Assembly: GCF_016735695.1 (NCBI RefSeq)
Contig: NZ_JAERQD010000017.1
Coordinates: 62,001 to 126,000 of the forward strand
DNA from: Microvirga zambiensis WSM3693
Lineage (GTDB): Bacteria; Pseudomonadota; Alphaproteobacteria; Rhizobiales; Beijerinckiaceae
DNA: 64,000 nucleotides
Reading direction: 5' to 3'
Of this stretch, positions 1-8,760 are shown one piece after another. The number at the start of each line of letters is the position of its first letter. Position 1 is the first letter of the stretch. The position numbers and the translations under genes were made by a program. Below the pieces are notes generated by a model that worked only from the letters and a program-made list of their open reading frames with translations, had not been told where the DNA came from and ran no database searches.

Positions 1-1
1 C

Positions 2-2038
2 ATGTATCACGCAATCGTCTTCCTGCCGCTCGTCGGCTTCCTCATTGCAGGCATCTTCGGCCGGCTCCTCGGGCCGCGGCCGAGCGAGATCGTCACCACC
101 GCGCTGCTCTTCGTGGCGGCCGTCCTGTCCTGGGTGTCCTTCATTCAGGTCGGCTTCGGCGACGGCGCCACCAGGATCCAGATCGCCCAGTGGATGTCGG
201 TCGGCGACCTTCAGGTCGATTGGGCGTTCCGGATCGACACGCTGACCGCCATGATGCTGGTGGTCGTGAACACCGTCTCGGCCCTCGTGCACCTCTACTC
301 CATCGGCTACATGCACGAGGATCCGCACCGGTCGCGCTTCTTCGCCTATCTGTCGCTCTTCACCTTCACCATGCTCATGCTGGTGACAGCGGACAACCTC
401 GTCCAGATGTTTTTCGGCTGGGAAGGCGTGGGCCTCGCGAGCTACCTGCTGATCGGCTTCTGGTACCAGAAGGATTCCGCCAACGCGGCGGCCATGAAGG
501 CCTTCATCGTCAACCGCGTCGGCGATTTCGGTTTCCTGCTCGGCATCTTCACGGTCTTCGTGCTGTTCAACGGCGTCACCTTCGACGCGATCTTCCCGCG
601 CGTCTCCGAGTTCGCGAATGCGCGCTTCATGTTCCTCGGCATCGAGTGGCATGCCCTGACCATCGCCTGCCTGCTGCTCTTCATGGGCGCCATGGGCAAG
701 TCGGCACAGTTCCTCCTGCACACCTGGCTGCCGGACGCGATGGAAGGCCCGACCCCGGTCTCGGCCCTCATCCACGCCGCCACCATGGTGACCGCCGGCG
801 TTTTCATGGTCGCGCGCCTGTCGCCGCTCTTCGAATATGCGCCTTCTGCTCTCGCCGTCGTCACCGTCATCGGCGGCATCACGGCCTTCTTCGCCGCCAC
901 CGTCGGCCTGGTCCAGAACGACATCAAGCGCGTCATCGCCTATTCGACCTGCTCGCAGCTCGGCTACATGTTCGTGGGCCTCGGCGTCGGCGCCTATGGC
1001 GCAGGCGTGTTCCACCTGTTCACGCACGCCTTCTTCAAGGCGCTGCTGTTCTTGGGCGCCGGCTCGGTCATCCACGCCATGCACCATGAGCAGGATATCC
1101 GCCACATGGGAGCGCTCCGCCGCTACATCCCCCTGACCACGGCGATGATGGCGATAGGCACGCTGGCACTCACCGGCTTCCCGTTCACCGCCGGCTATTA
1201 CTCGAAGGACGCGATCATCGAGGCGGCTTACGCCGCGCATTCCTCGGCCGGCTCCTTCGCATTCCTGGCGACCGTCGTCGCGGCCTTCATGACCTCGTTC
1301 TACTCCTGGCGCCTGTTCTTCCTCACCTTCGAGGGAACCGCACGCTGGGGGCATCATGATCATCACGCTCACGCCCCGCACTCCCATGAGGGAGTCGAGC
1401 ACGACGATCACAACCGCGACGTGGAGCCGGCGAGCCATGCCCAGCATGACCATGGCCACCATGGGGACCATACCCCCCATGAGAGCCCGCTCGTGATGCT
1501 GATCCCGCTCATCGTGCTCGCCACGGGCGCGGTTATCGCCGGCATCGTCTTCCACGGCGCCTTCATCGGCGAGGGCTACCAGGAGTTCTGGAAGGGTGCG
1601 CTCTACACCCGTCCGGACAACCATATCCTGGAAGAGATGCATCATCTCCCAGGCTGGGTGCCGCTGCTGCCGACGATCATGATGGTCTTGGGCTTCGTGC
1701 TCGCCTGGTACATGTACATCATCGACAACAAGCAGCCGGCGAAGCTCGCGGCCGATCACCCGATCCTGTACCGCTTCCTCCTGAACAAGTGGTACTTCGA
1801 CGAGCTGTACGATGCGATCTTCGTGCGTCCGGCGATGGCCATCGGCCGCTTCTTCTGGCGAACCGGCGACCAGAAGATCATCGACGGGCTCGGCCCTGAC
1901 GGCATCTCCGCCCGCGTCCTCGACGTGACGCGCGGGGTGGTGCGGGTGCAGACCGGCTACGTCTATCATTATGCCTTCGCGATGCTGATCGGCGTTGCGG
2001 CTCTCGTGACCTTCTATCTCTTCAGGGGAGCCCACTAA
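2..2038 (+). CDS. nuoL: NADH-quinone oxidoreductase subunit L
   Basis: Antiporter-like membrane subunit of respiratory complex I (678 residues), which couples NADH:quinone electron transfer to proton translocation in the inner membrane. The chain is almost entirely hydrophobic helices. It has the family motifs [16 protein letters not shown] near residue 139 and [17 protein letters not shown] near 240, and ends in the extended lateral-helix region. A histidine-rich hydrophilic stretch at about residues 449-496 (roughly 18 His among Asp and Glu) lies between two membrane segments; I do not regard it as a core family feature. The start codon is at base 2, so the ribosome binding site is outside the window. 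The stop codon overlaps the nuoM start (TAATG), indicating translational coupling. The other nuo genes should lie just upstream. Confidence 0.98.
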   Translation: MYHAIVFLPLVGFLIAGIFGRLLGPRPSEIVTTALLFVAAVLSWVSFIQVGFGDGATRIQIAQWMSVGDLQVDWAFRIDTLTAMMLVVVNTVSALVHLYSIGYMHEDPHRSRFFAYLSLFTFTMLMLVTADNLVQMFFGWEGVGLASYLLIGFWYQKDSANAAAMKAFIVNRVGDFGFLLGIFTVFVLFNGVTFDAIFPRVSEFANARFMFLGIEWHALTIACLLLFMGAMGKSAQFLLHTWLPDAMEGPTPVSALIHAATMVTAGVFMVARLSPLFEYAPSALAVVTVIGGITAFFAATVGLVQNDIKRVIAYSTCSQLGYMFVGLGVGAYGAGVFHLFTHAFFKALLFLGAGSVIHAMHHEQDIRHMGALRRYIPLTTAMMAIGTLALTGFPFTAGYYSKDAIIEAAYAAHSSAGSFAFLATVVAAFMTSFYSWRLFFLTFEGTARWGHHDHHAHAPHSHEGVEHDDHNRDVEPASHAQHDHGHHGDHTPHESPLVMLIPLIVLATGAVIAGIVFHGAFIGEGYQEFWKGALYTRPDNHILEEMHHLPGWVPLLPTIMMVLGFVLAWYMYIIDNKQPAKLAADHPILYRFLLNKWYFDELYDAIFVRPAMAIGRFFWRTGDQKIIDGLGPDGISARVLDVTRGVVRVQTGYVYHYAFAMLIGVAALVTFYLFRGAH

Positions 2039-3549
2039 TGCTCGGCTTCGGCATTCTCTCCGGCCTCCTGGTCCTGCCGCTCGTCGGCGCGGCCTTCATC
2101 CTGACCCTGCGCGGCGACAGCGAGGCCGCTCGCTCGAACGCCCGCTGGGCCGCCCTGGCGACGACGATCGCCACCTTCCTGCTGTCCCTCGTCGCCTGGG
2201 CCCGCTTCGATATTGCCTCGGCCTCGTTCCAGCTCGTGGAAAGCCATTCCTGGCTGACCGAGACGATCCGCTTCAAGCTCGGCGTCGACGGCTTCTCCAT
2301 GCCGCTCGTCCTGCTCACCACGTTCCTGATGCCGTTCTGCATCCTGGCGTCGTGGGATTCGATCGAGAACCGGGTCAAGGAATATTTCGTCGCCTTCCTG
2401 GTCCTCGAGACCACGATGATTGGCGTCTTCGTCGCCCTCGACCTCGTGCTCTTCTATCTGTTCTTCGAGGCGGGCCTTATTCCGATGTTCCTCATCATCG
2501 GCATCTGGGGCGGCAAGCGGCGCATCTATGCGAGCTTCAAGTTTTTCCTCTACACCTTGCTCGGCTCCGTCCTGATGCTGCTCGCCATCATGGCCATGTA
2601 CTGGACCGCCGGCACGACCGATATCCCGACCCTTCTGACCTACAAGTTCGCGCCGAACCTGCAGATCTGGCTGTGGCTCGCCTTCTTTGCCTCGTTCGCG
2701 GTGAAGATGCCCATGTGGCCGGTCCATACCTGGCTGCCCGACGCGCACGTGGAAGCGCCGACCGCGGGCTCCGTGATCCTGGCAGGCGTTCTCTTGAAGA
2801 TGGGCGGCTACGGCTTCATCCGAGTATCCCTGCCCATGTTCCCGGATGCGTCGCTCTATTTCGCACCGCTGGTCTATGCCCTCTCCGTCATCGCGATCAT
2901 CTACACCTCCCTGGTCGCCCTGATGCAGGAGGACATCAAGAAGCTCATCGCCTATTCTTCCGTGGCGCATATGGGCTTCGTGACCATGGGCCTGTTCAGC
3001 ATGAACGAGCAGGGCATCCAGGGTGCGATGTTCACCATGATCTCCCACGGTCTCGTCTCCGGCGCGCTCTTCCTCAGCGTCGGCGTGATCTACGACCGGA
3101 TGCATACCCGCGAGATCAAGGCCTATGGCGGCCTCGTGAACCGGATGCCGCTCTATGCCGTGGTGTTCCTGATCCTGACCATGGCGAACGTCGCCCTGCC
3201 GGGCACGTCGGGCTTCATCGGCGAGTTCCTGACCCTCATGGGCGCCTTCCGCTCCAACACCTGGGTCGCGTTCTTCGCGGCGTCCGGCGTGATCCTCTCG
3301 GCAGCCTATGCGCTCTGGCTCTACCGTCGCGTGGTCTACGGAGAGCTCGACAAGCCGGCACTCCAGAACATCACCGATCTGAACCGCCGCGAGATCATCA
3401 CCTTCGCGCCGCTCATTCTGCTCATCATCTATTACGGTATCCAGCCCGGCCCCATCCTCGACGCCTTCGCCGCGCCGACGGATGCGCTCATGACGAGCGT
3501 TCAGGCCGCGCTCGCCACCGTGAAAACGGCAGCTCTTGCCGCGAACTGA
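2038..3549 (+). CDS. nuoM: NADH-quinone oxidoreductase subunit M
   Basis: Second antiporter-like subunit of complex I, 503 residues, all inner-membrane helices. The proton-channel signature [19 protein letters not shown] begins near residue 232 and is followed by the conserved LLKMGGYG segment carrying the channel lysine. Length is normal for NuoM. The ATG shares its first base with the nuoL stop codon, and nuoN begins 7 bases after the stop, so nuoL, nuoM and nuoN are certainly one transcript. Nothing unusual is visible. Confidence 0.98.
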   Translation: MLGFGILSGLLVLPLVGAAFILTLRGDSEAARSNARWAALATTIATFLLSLVAWARFDIASASFQLVESHSWLTETIRFKLGVDGFSMPLVLLTTFLMPFCILASWDSIENRVKEYFVAFLVLETTMIGVFVALDLVLFYLFFEAGLIPMFLIIGIWGGKRRIYASFKFFLYTLLGSVLMLLAIMAMYWTAGTTDIPTLLTYKFAPNLQIWLWLAFFASFAVKMPMWPVHTWLPDAHVEAPTAGSVILAGVLLKMGGYGFIRVSLPMFPDASLYFAPLVYALSVIAIIYTSLVALMQEDIKKLIAYSSVAHMGFVTMGLFSMNEQGIQGAMFTMISHGLVSGALFLSVGVIYDRMHTREIKAYGGLVNRMPLYAVVFLILTMANVALPGTSGFIGEFLTLMGAFRSNTWVAFFAASGVILSAAYALWLYRRVVYGELDKPALQNITDLNRREIITFAPLILLIIYYGIQPGPILDAFAAPTDALMTSVQAALATVKTAALAAN

Positions 3550-3556
3550 GGTCACG

Positions 3557-4999
3557 ATGAATCCCGCCCTCACCATTCCCGCCTTCGGTCCGATGCTGCC
3601 AGAGATCCTCATGGCGGCCGGCGTTCTCGTCATGGTGCTGTTCGGCGCCTTCCGCGGCGAGCGCCCGGGCTACGGCATGAACATCATCGCTCTGGCGCTT
3701 CTCGCCGTCACCTTCCTGGCGGTGCTGATGCTGCCGTCCGAGCGGGTCGAGACCATGGCCGGCTCCTTCGTCGTCGACGATTTCGCCAAGTTCATGAAGG
3801 CCCTGACGCTGCTCGGCTCCGCCGGCGGCGTCATTCTCTCGCTCGATTACATGCGCCGCGAGGGCATCAGCCGTTTCGAGTATCCGATCCTGATCGTGCT
3901 CTCGACCATCGGCATGATGATGGTGATTTCGGCCAACGACCTCATCGCCCTCTATCTCGGCCTCGAACTCCTCAGCCTGTCGTCCTACGTGATCGCGGCC
4001 TTCGACCGTGACAACGTGCGCTCGACGGAAGCCGGCCTGAAATACTTCGTGCTCGGCGCCCTGTCCTCCGGCATGCTGCTCTACGGCGCGTCGCTGATCT
4101 ACGGCTTCACCGGCAGCGTTTCCTTCCCGACCATCGCCTCGGTCCTGACCGGCACCACCGTCGGTATCGGCGCCATCGTCGGCCTCGTCTTCGTGGCCGC
4201 CGGCATCGCCTTCAAGATCTCGGCCGTGCCGTTCCACATGTGGACGCCGGACGTCTATGAGGGCTCGCCCACGCCCGTGACCGCGTTCTTCGCCGCCGCC
4301 CCCAAGATGGCTGGCATGGCCATGGCGACCCGCGTGTTCATCGATGCGTTCCCCGGCATCCTGGTGCAGTGGCAGCAGATCATCGTCTTCATCTCCATCG
4401 CCTCGATGGCGCTCGGCTCCTTCGCCGCCATCGGGCAGCGCAACCTGAAGCGCCTGATGGCCTATTCATCCATCGGCAACGTGGGTTACGCGCTGATCGG
4501 CCTGGCCGCAGGTACGCCGGCAGGCGTGCAGGGCGTCGCGATCTACATGGCGATCTACCTCGCCATGACGCTCGGCTCCTTCGCGATCATCCTCGCCATG
4601 CGGCGCGGCAACGTGATGTACGAGTCGATCGACGATCTCTCGGGTCTCGCCCGCACCCATCCCGCGCTGGCATTCTGCCTGGCCATGATGATGTTCTCGC
4701 TCGCCGGCATCCCGCCGCTGGCCGGATTCTTCGCCAAGTTCTACGTCTTCGCCGCCGCCATCGAGGCCAACCTCGTCGCCCTGGCCGTAATCGGCGTGGT
4801 GACGAGCGTGGTGGGCGCGTACTACTACCTGCGCATCGTCAAGGTGATGTATTTCGATGCGCCGGGTGAGCGCTACGACGCCATGCCGTTCGGCGTGAAG
4901 TTCGTGCTCGCCGTGAGCAGCGTCTTCGTCGTCCTGTTCGGCATCGTTCCGGCCCCCCTCGTGGCCGCAGCCGGTGCTGCTGCCCGGTCCCTGTTCTAG
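3557..4999 (+). CDS. nuoN: NADH-quinone oxidoreductase subunit N
   Basis: Third antiporter-like subunit of complex I, 480 residues and strongly hydrophobic. The family signature MWTPDVYEGSPTPVTAFFAA begins near residue 228 and is followed by APKMA, which holds the channel lysine. I chose the ATG at 3557 because it begins 7 bases after the nuoM stop and opens with MNPALTIPAFGPMLPEILMA, a usual NuoN N-terminus; an in-frame TTG at 3536 would overlap nuoM for no reason. This is the last nuo gene of the operon. The biotin ligase gene follows after 2 bases. Confidence 0.97.
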   Translation: MNPALTIPAFGPMLPEILMAAGVLVMVLFGAFRGERPGYGMNIIALALLAVTFLAVLMLPSERVETMAGSFVVDDFAKFMKALTLLGSAGGVILSLDYMRREGISRFEYPILIVLSTIGMMMVISANDLIALYLGLELLSLSSYVIAAFDRDNVRSTEAGLKYFVLGALSSGMLLYGASLIYGFTGSVSFPTIASVLTGTTVGIGAIVGLVFVAAGIAFKISAVPFHMWTPDVYEGSPTPVTAFFAAAPKMAGMAMATRVFIDAFPGILVQWQQIIVFISIASMALGSFAAIGQRNLKRLMAYSSIGNVGYALIGLAAGTPAGVQGVAIYMAIYLAMTLGSFAIILAMRRGNVMYESIDDLSGLARTHPALAFCLAMMMFSLAGIPPLAGFFAKFYVFAAAIEANLVALAVIGVVTSVVGAYYYLRIVKVMYFDAPGERYDAMPFGVKFVLAVSSVFVVLFGIVPAPLVAAAGAAARSLF

Positions 5000-5001
5000 T
5001 C

Positions 5002-5832
5002 GTGGATCTGTCGCCAGAGACCGAGGCTGCCGGCTACAGGCTCCTCTCGCTTGAGGCGACGGACTCGACGAATGACGATGCTCTCAAGGCCGCTCGCTCC
5101 GGCGATCCGGGACAACTCTGGATCACCGCGGCCGAGCAGCTCGCAGGCAGGGGGCGGCATGGCCGGCAATGGTCGTCGCCCCAGGGCAACCTCTATGCCA
5201 GCCTCCTTCTGATCGATCCGTGCGAGGTGGCAGTTGCCCCGCAACTGGGCTTCGTCGCCGGTCTGGCCTTGCACGAAGCAGTGGAGGAAGTCACGGGAAT
5301 CGGCGCGCCGCGACTCTCTCTGAAATGGCCCAATGACCTTCTGCTCGACGGGGCCAAGGTCTCCGGTCTTCTGCTCGAAGGGCACAAGCTTCAGACGGAC
5401 GGCCCTCTGGCCATCGTGATCGGTTTCGGCGTCAACGTGGCTTTCGCTCCGACGGGCACCCCTTATCCAGCCATCGCGCTGAAGTCGGTCAGGCCGGATC
5501 TGACGCGCGAGGTCTTGCTCCGATCTCTCGCGGCCGCCTTCGCCAGGACCTTTTCGGCGTGGCGCGCGTCGTCCCGCATGAGCGCGTCGGATCCATTCGG
5601 TGCGATCCGCCGGCTCTGGCTCGAACGGGCAGCGGGCGTAGGGCAGGAAGTGAGGCTTCGATTGCCCGCAGGTGAGAAGAAGGGTGTGTTCGAAGGTCTC
5701 GACCGGTTCGGACGACTGCAGCTGAAAAGCGCCGACGGGATGGAACTCATCGATGCGGGCGACCTTTATTTTCCCAATTTGCAACACGATATAGCCAAGC
5801 CTGACGCTGGCACGAAAGGGTTTCGAACTTAA
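5002..5832 (+). CDS. birA: Biotin--[acetyl-CoA-carboxylase] ligase
   Basis: Cytoplasmic biotin protein ligase (276 residues) that activates biotin as biotinyl-AMP and attaches it to carboxylase carrier domains. The biotinyl-AMP loop GRGRHGRQW is at about residues 49-57, and KWPNDLLLDGAKVSGLLLE starts near 108. A small C-terminal SH3-like domain follows (EVRLRLPAGEKKGVFEGLDR). There is no N-terminal helix-turn-helix, so this is a ligase only and not a repressor like E. coli BirA. The start is GTG, 2 bases after the nuoN stop, and the stop overlaps the rnj start (TTAATGG), so it is translated within the nuo-rnj transcript. In some relatives a pantothenate kinase gene lies between birA and rnj; none is present here. 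Confidence 0.95.
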   Translation: MDLSPETEAAGYRLLSLEATDSTNDDALKAARSGDPGQLWITAAEQLAGRGRHGRQWSSPQGNLYASLLLIDPCEVAVAPQLGFVAGLALHEAVEEVTGIGAPRLSLKWPNDLLLDGAKVSGLLLEGHKLQTDGPLAIVIGFGVNVAFAPTGTPYPAIALKSVRPDLTREVLLRSLAAAFARTFSAWRASSRMSASDPFGAIRRLWLERAAGVGQEVRLRLPAGEKKGVFEGLDRFGRLQLKSADGMELIDAGDLYFPNLQHDIAKPDAGTKGFRT

Positions 5833-7505
5833 TGGCTTCTCACCAGGACGAATTGGTTTTTCTTCCGCTTGGAGGACTCGGCGAGATCGGCATGAACGCT
5901 GCGCTCTACGGCTTCGGGCCGGAGGACGACCGGCAGTGGATTCTCGTCGATTGCGGCATGGGCTTCGGCGGCGAGGAGAACCTTCCTGGCATCGATCTCG
6001 TCTATCCGGATCTGCGCTTCATCGAAGAGGAACGCCATAACCTCCTCGGCATCTTCATCACCCATGCTCACGAAGATCACATCGGCGCTCTCGTGGAGAT
6101 GTGGCCGCGTCTTCGCGTGCCGGTCTACGCGACGAAGTTCGCCATCGGCCTTCTCGAAACACGCCGCCTCTCCGAGGCGAATGCGCCGAAGGTCGACCTG
6201 AACGAGATCGTGCCCGGCCAGCGGCTGAAGCTCGGTCCCTTCGAGATCGAGTACGTGCCCGTGGCTCACTCGATCCCTGAATCGAATGCGCTTGCCATCC
6301 GCACCCCGCAAGGTCTCGTGGTGCATACCGGCGACTGGAAGCTCGACAACACACCCTATCTCGGCAGCCTGACATCGGAGGAGTCGTTCCGTGCTCTCGG
6401 CGACGAGGGCGTCCTCGCCCTCGTCTGCGATTCCACCAACGTAGTCCGCGAAGGCACGAGCCCCAGCGAATCTGACGTTTCCAAGAGCCTGGCGCAACTG
6501 ATCAAGGATGCGCCGCACCGGGTGGCGGTTACCACCTTCGCCTCCAATGTGGCGCGCATCCGCTCGGTCGCCCAGGCGGCGCGCGAGTGCGGGCGCGAGG
6601 TGATCGTGGTCGGCCGCGCCATGGACCGTGTGGTCGAGGTGGCGAAGGAATGCGGCTATCTGGACGACCTGCCCGAATTCCGATCGCCCGAGAATTTCGG
6701 TTATCTGCCGCGCGACAAGGTCGTCGCCATCCTCACCGGGTCCCAGGGCGAGCCTCGCGCGGCCCTCGCACGCATCGCGCAGGACGAGCATCCCGACATC
6801 GCGCTCTCCGCCGGCGACCGGGTGATCTTTTCGTCCCGCGCCATCCCCGGCAACGAGAAGGAAGTCGGCTCCATCATCAACAAGCTGATCGAGCAGGGCG
6901 TCGATGTGATCACCGACCGTACGGAGCTGGTCCATGTTTCCGGCCATCCCCGGCGGGGCGAACTCGCGCAGATGTACCAGTGGACCCGTCCGCGCATCGC
7001 GATTCCCGCCCACGGCGAGGCCCTGCACCTGAGTGAACATGCCAAGTTCGCGCGGGCTCAGGGTGTGCCGGAAGTGGTCAAGGCCCGTAACGGCACGCTC
7101 GTCCGCCTTGCGCCGGGACCGGCCGAGATCGTCGACAACATCCCGGCCGGGCGCCTCTACCGGGATGGGAACATCGTCATCGGCGCAGGTGAGCGGGCTC
7201 TGCCGGAGCGGCGTAAGCTCGCCTTCGCCGGCATCGTCACCGTCGCCATCGCCATCGACGACAGGGGCGAGCTCGTCGGCGACCCGGTCATCGATGCGAT
7301 GGGGCTGCCTGACAAGAACCGCCAGGGCCGCGAGATGACCGATATCATCGCCGACACAGTCGCCGATCTGCTCGATGGGCTCTCCAAAGCAAAGCGCCGG
7401 GATCCCGAGGCCGTAGAGAACGCGGTACATCGGGCGGTCCGCGCCGCCGTGAACCAGGAATGGGGCAAGAAGCCCGCTTGCCACGTGCTGGTGATCGAGG
7501 CCTGA
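5832..7505 (+). CDS. rnj: Ribonuclease J
   Basis: Metallo-beta-lactamase/beta-CASP ribonuclease (557 residues) for RNA maturation and decay, combining endonuclease and 5'-3' exonuclease activity in characterised homologues. The zinc motif THAHEDHIGA is at about residues 76-85, and VHTGDWKLD holds a further metal ligand. The beta-CASP part includes TTFASNVARIRS and SGHPRRGEL, and a C-terminal dimerisation-type domain follows. Length matches RNase J. The ATG overlaps the birA stop by one base. The next gene, mce, starts 20 bases downstream with its own strong ribosome binding site. Confidence 0.95.
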   Translation: MASHQDELVFLPLGGLGEIGMNAALYGFGPEDDRQWILVDCGMGFGGEENLPGIDLVYPDLRFIEEERHNLLGIFITHAHEDHIGALVEMWPRLRVPVYATKFAIGLLETRRLSEANAPKVDLNEIVPGQRLKLGPFEIEYVPVAHSIPESNALAIRTPQGLVVHTGDWKLDNTPYLGSLTSEESFRALGDEGVLALVCDSTNVVREGTSPSESDVSKSLAQLIKDAPHRVAVTTFASNVARIRSVAQAARECGREVIVVGRAMDRVVEVAKECGYLDDLPEFRSPENFGYLPRDKVVAILTGSQGEPRAALARIAQDEHPDIALSAGDRVIFSSRAIPGNEKEVGSIINKLIEQGVDVITDRTELVHVSGHPRRGELAQMYQWTRPRIAIPAHGEALHLSEHAKFARAQGVPEVVKARNGTLVRLAPGPAEIVDNIPAGRLYRDGNIVIGAGERALPERRKLAFAGIVTVAIAIDDRGELVGDPVIDAMGLPDKNRQGREMTDIIADTVADLLDGLSKAKRRDPEAVENAVHRAVRAAVNQEWGKKPACHVLVIEA

Positions 7506-7525
7506 GAAACGAAGGGGAGGGTGCC

Positions 7526-7930
7526 ATGATCGGACGTCTCAACCATGTCGCGATTGCCGTCCGCGATATCGCTGCGGCCTCGGACGTCTATCGCAACACC
7601 CTTGGCGCCGAAGTCTCCGCTCCGGAAGCGCTCGAAGAGCATGGCGTCACGGTGGTTTTCATCACGCTGCCGAACACTAAGGTCGAGCTGTTGGAGCCGC
7701 TCGGCGCTGAATCTCCCATCGCCAAGTTCCTGGAGAAGAATCCGGACGGTGGCATGCACCACATCTGCTTCGAGGTGGACGATATCCACGCCGCCCGCGA
7801 CAAGCTTGTGAATTCCGGGGCCAGAGTGCTGGGCTCCGGCGAGCCGAAGATCGGAGCCCACGGGAAGCCGGTGCTTTTTCTGCACCCGAAGGATTTCAAC
7901 GGCACCCTCGTCGAACTCGAGCAGGCCTGA
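7526..7930 (+). CDS. mce: Methylmalonyl-CoA epimerase
   Basis: Small glyoxalase/VOC-fold enzyme, 134 residues, which interconverts (R)- and (S)-methylmalonyl-CoA in propionyl-CoA assimilation. It has two VOC half-repeats with expected metal ligands: His in MIGRLNHVAIAV, His in GGMHHICFEVDDIH and Glu in NGTLVELEQA at the C-terminus. The ATG at 7526 follows a strong ribosome binding site (AAGGGGAGG, 5 bases upstream), which is why the longer in-frame reading from 7460 inside rnj is rejected. It lies between rnj and a DUF1467 gene, a common alphaproteobacterial arrangement. The product name rests on length, motif pattern and context; other VOC enzymes look similar. Confidence 0.9.
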   Translation: MIGRLNHVAIAVRDIAAASDVYRNTLGAEVSAPEALEEHGVTVVFITLPNTKVELLEPLGAESPIAKFLEKNPDGGMHHICFEVDDIHAARDKLVNSGARVLGSGEPKIGAHGKPVLFLHPKDFNGTLVELEQA

Positions 7931-7940
7931 GGACAAGCCG

Positions 7941-8276
7941 TTGATAAGCCTTGTAAAAACACTCGCCAGATCGCTCTGGTCCACCCTTGCCGTGGTGGCA
8001 GTCATTTCGGCGATTGCCGTTGCCATCTCCGTCAACGCATTCGGTCTGCGGGTCAGCGGCAGTCTTGCTCTGTATTTCGTGATCTGGTGGATTCTGCTCT
8101 TTGCCGTTCTGCCTTTCGGAATCCGCAGTCAGGTGGAAGCCGGGGAGGTGGTCCGCGGAAGCGAGCCCGGCGCTCCGGCCCTGCCTGCCCTGCGTGAAAA
8201 GGCGATCTGGACGACTCTCGTCGCCTCCATCGTCCTCATCGGCGCCGCGGCGGTCTTTCCGCTGACGGGTCTCTGA
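7941..8276 (+). CDS. DUF1467 family small membrane protein
   Basis: Protein of 111 residues of unknown function. The conserved DUF1467 core begins around LALYFVIWWILLFAVLPFG (residues about 44-62) and continues through RSQVEAGEVVRGSEPGAP to a last membrane helix. The N-terminal 38 residues add a further hydrophobic helix (about 15-35) that shorter family members do not appear to have. The only reasonable start that keeps the core intact is TTG at 7941, 10 bases after the mce stop, so the start is uncertain. The gene ends the nuo-to-DUF1467 run; a non-coding gap of about 480 bases follows. Confidence 0.8.
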   Translation: MISLVKTLARSLWSTLAVVAVISAIAVAISVNAFGLRVSGSLALYFVIWWILLFAVLPFGIRSQVEAGEVVRGSEPGAPALPALREKAIWTTLVASIVLIGAAAVFPLTGL

Positions 8277-8327
8277 AGCATTTTCCGGCCAAGTGGCTCC
8301 GGTTCGCCGACAAAAATGCGGAGAAAC

Positions 8328-8362
8328 AAAAAAGAGGTGGTCCCACGCAAGTCGACCACCTC
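8328..8362 (-). terminator. Rho-independent terminator, minus strand
   Basis: Read on the minus strand, a 9-bp perfect stem (GAGGTGGTC/GACCACCTC, loop of 11 bases) is followed by a run of six T. On the plus strand it is preceded, not followed, by the homopolymer, so it acts on minus-strand transcripts. It may back up the terminator at 8390-8418. Confidence 0.55.
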
Positions 8363-8389
8363 GGATATTCAAGCAAAAAATCGACGCTG

Positions 8390-8418
8390 AAAAAGAAAAA
8401 GCAAGGCTTTCGCCTTGC
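8390..8418 (-). terminator. Rho-independent terminator of the minus-strand RNA candidate
   Basis: On the minus strand a 7-bp stem (GCAAGGC/GCCTTGC) with a short GAAA-type loop is followed by TTTTTCTTTTT. This is a textbook intrinsic terminator, yet no protein gene reads toward it on that strand. Confidence 0.6.
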
Positions 8419-8544
8419 TATACTGCCTTTTGGCAATTTTTCATCCCTGGCTTTCTAAGGCCGGCGCCTCGGGGCGCCTGGGGACCTTGTTCCTCCCGAA
8501 ACTCGGACCGTAGCCTCGGACCTTTGAAGGTCTGAGACGTTAGG
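8393..8544 (-). ncRNA. Candidate small RNA, about 150 nt
   Basis: A minus-strand promoter-like element (8551-8579) and an intrinsic terminator (8390-8418) bracket about 150 bases with no open frame but much predicted structure. In RNA order there is a hairpin GACCT-TCAA-AGGTC, a small CCGA/TCGG hairpin, a long element in which GGCGCC-CCGA-GGCGCC is extended by AAGGTC pairing with GGCCTT, a TGCC/GGCA hairpin, and the terminator hairpin. The shape is several local stems, not the single long rod of 6S RNA, and no SRP, tmRNA or RNase P signature was found. The family is unknown. It lies divergent to proS. Confidence 0.42.
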
Positions 8545-8550
8545 ATTTTG

Positions 8551-8579
8551 CTTATAATCACCTTACCTAGCGGTGTCAC
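8551..8579 (-). promoter_or_regulatory. Sigma-70-type promoter candidate for the small RNA
   Basis: On the minus strand GTGACA (8579-8574) and TATAAG (8556-8551) are separated by exactly 17 bases, placing a start near 8544. The same bases give TATAAT on the plus strand at 8553-8558 but with no good -35 partner, so the minus orientation is favoured. Confidence 0.45.
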
Positions 8580-8760
8580 CTTTTATAGGCACGCCCTGAT
8601 GCATTTTTCGGCATTTCTTGTATTGATCTTTGGTCTAATCCATCTCGCCGCAGGCCAGGCAGGGCGATGACAGCTTGTCTTTTGCCCGGCGCCTGTGTTG
8701 TGTGCTGGAAGCGAGTCGCTACCTATTACCTGTTCCGATCGAGACCCAAGGGCGTCCCTT

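Larger units (their letters stand above)
8277..8760. other. Non-coding gap between the DUF1467 gene and proS
   Basis: No convincing protein-coding frame is present. The gap is richer in A+T than its flanks and holds several perfect hairpins (8334-8362, 8401-8418, 8463-8478), a TATAAT hexamer on the plus strand at 8553-8558 and a promoter-like pair on the minus strand (8551-8579). A weak plus-strand hairpin followed by ATTTTT at 8424-8440 could end the upstream operon. No tRNA was recognised. Confidence 0.6.

Noticed and set aside
8393..8544. 6S RNA, SRP RNA or tmRNA in the gap before proS
   Set aside because: The predicted structure is several short local hairpins, not a long closed rod, and the conserved SRP apical loop and tmRNA ends are absent. 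It is kept only as an unclassified RNA candidate.
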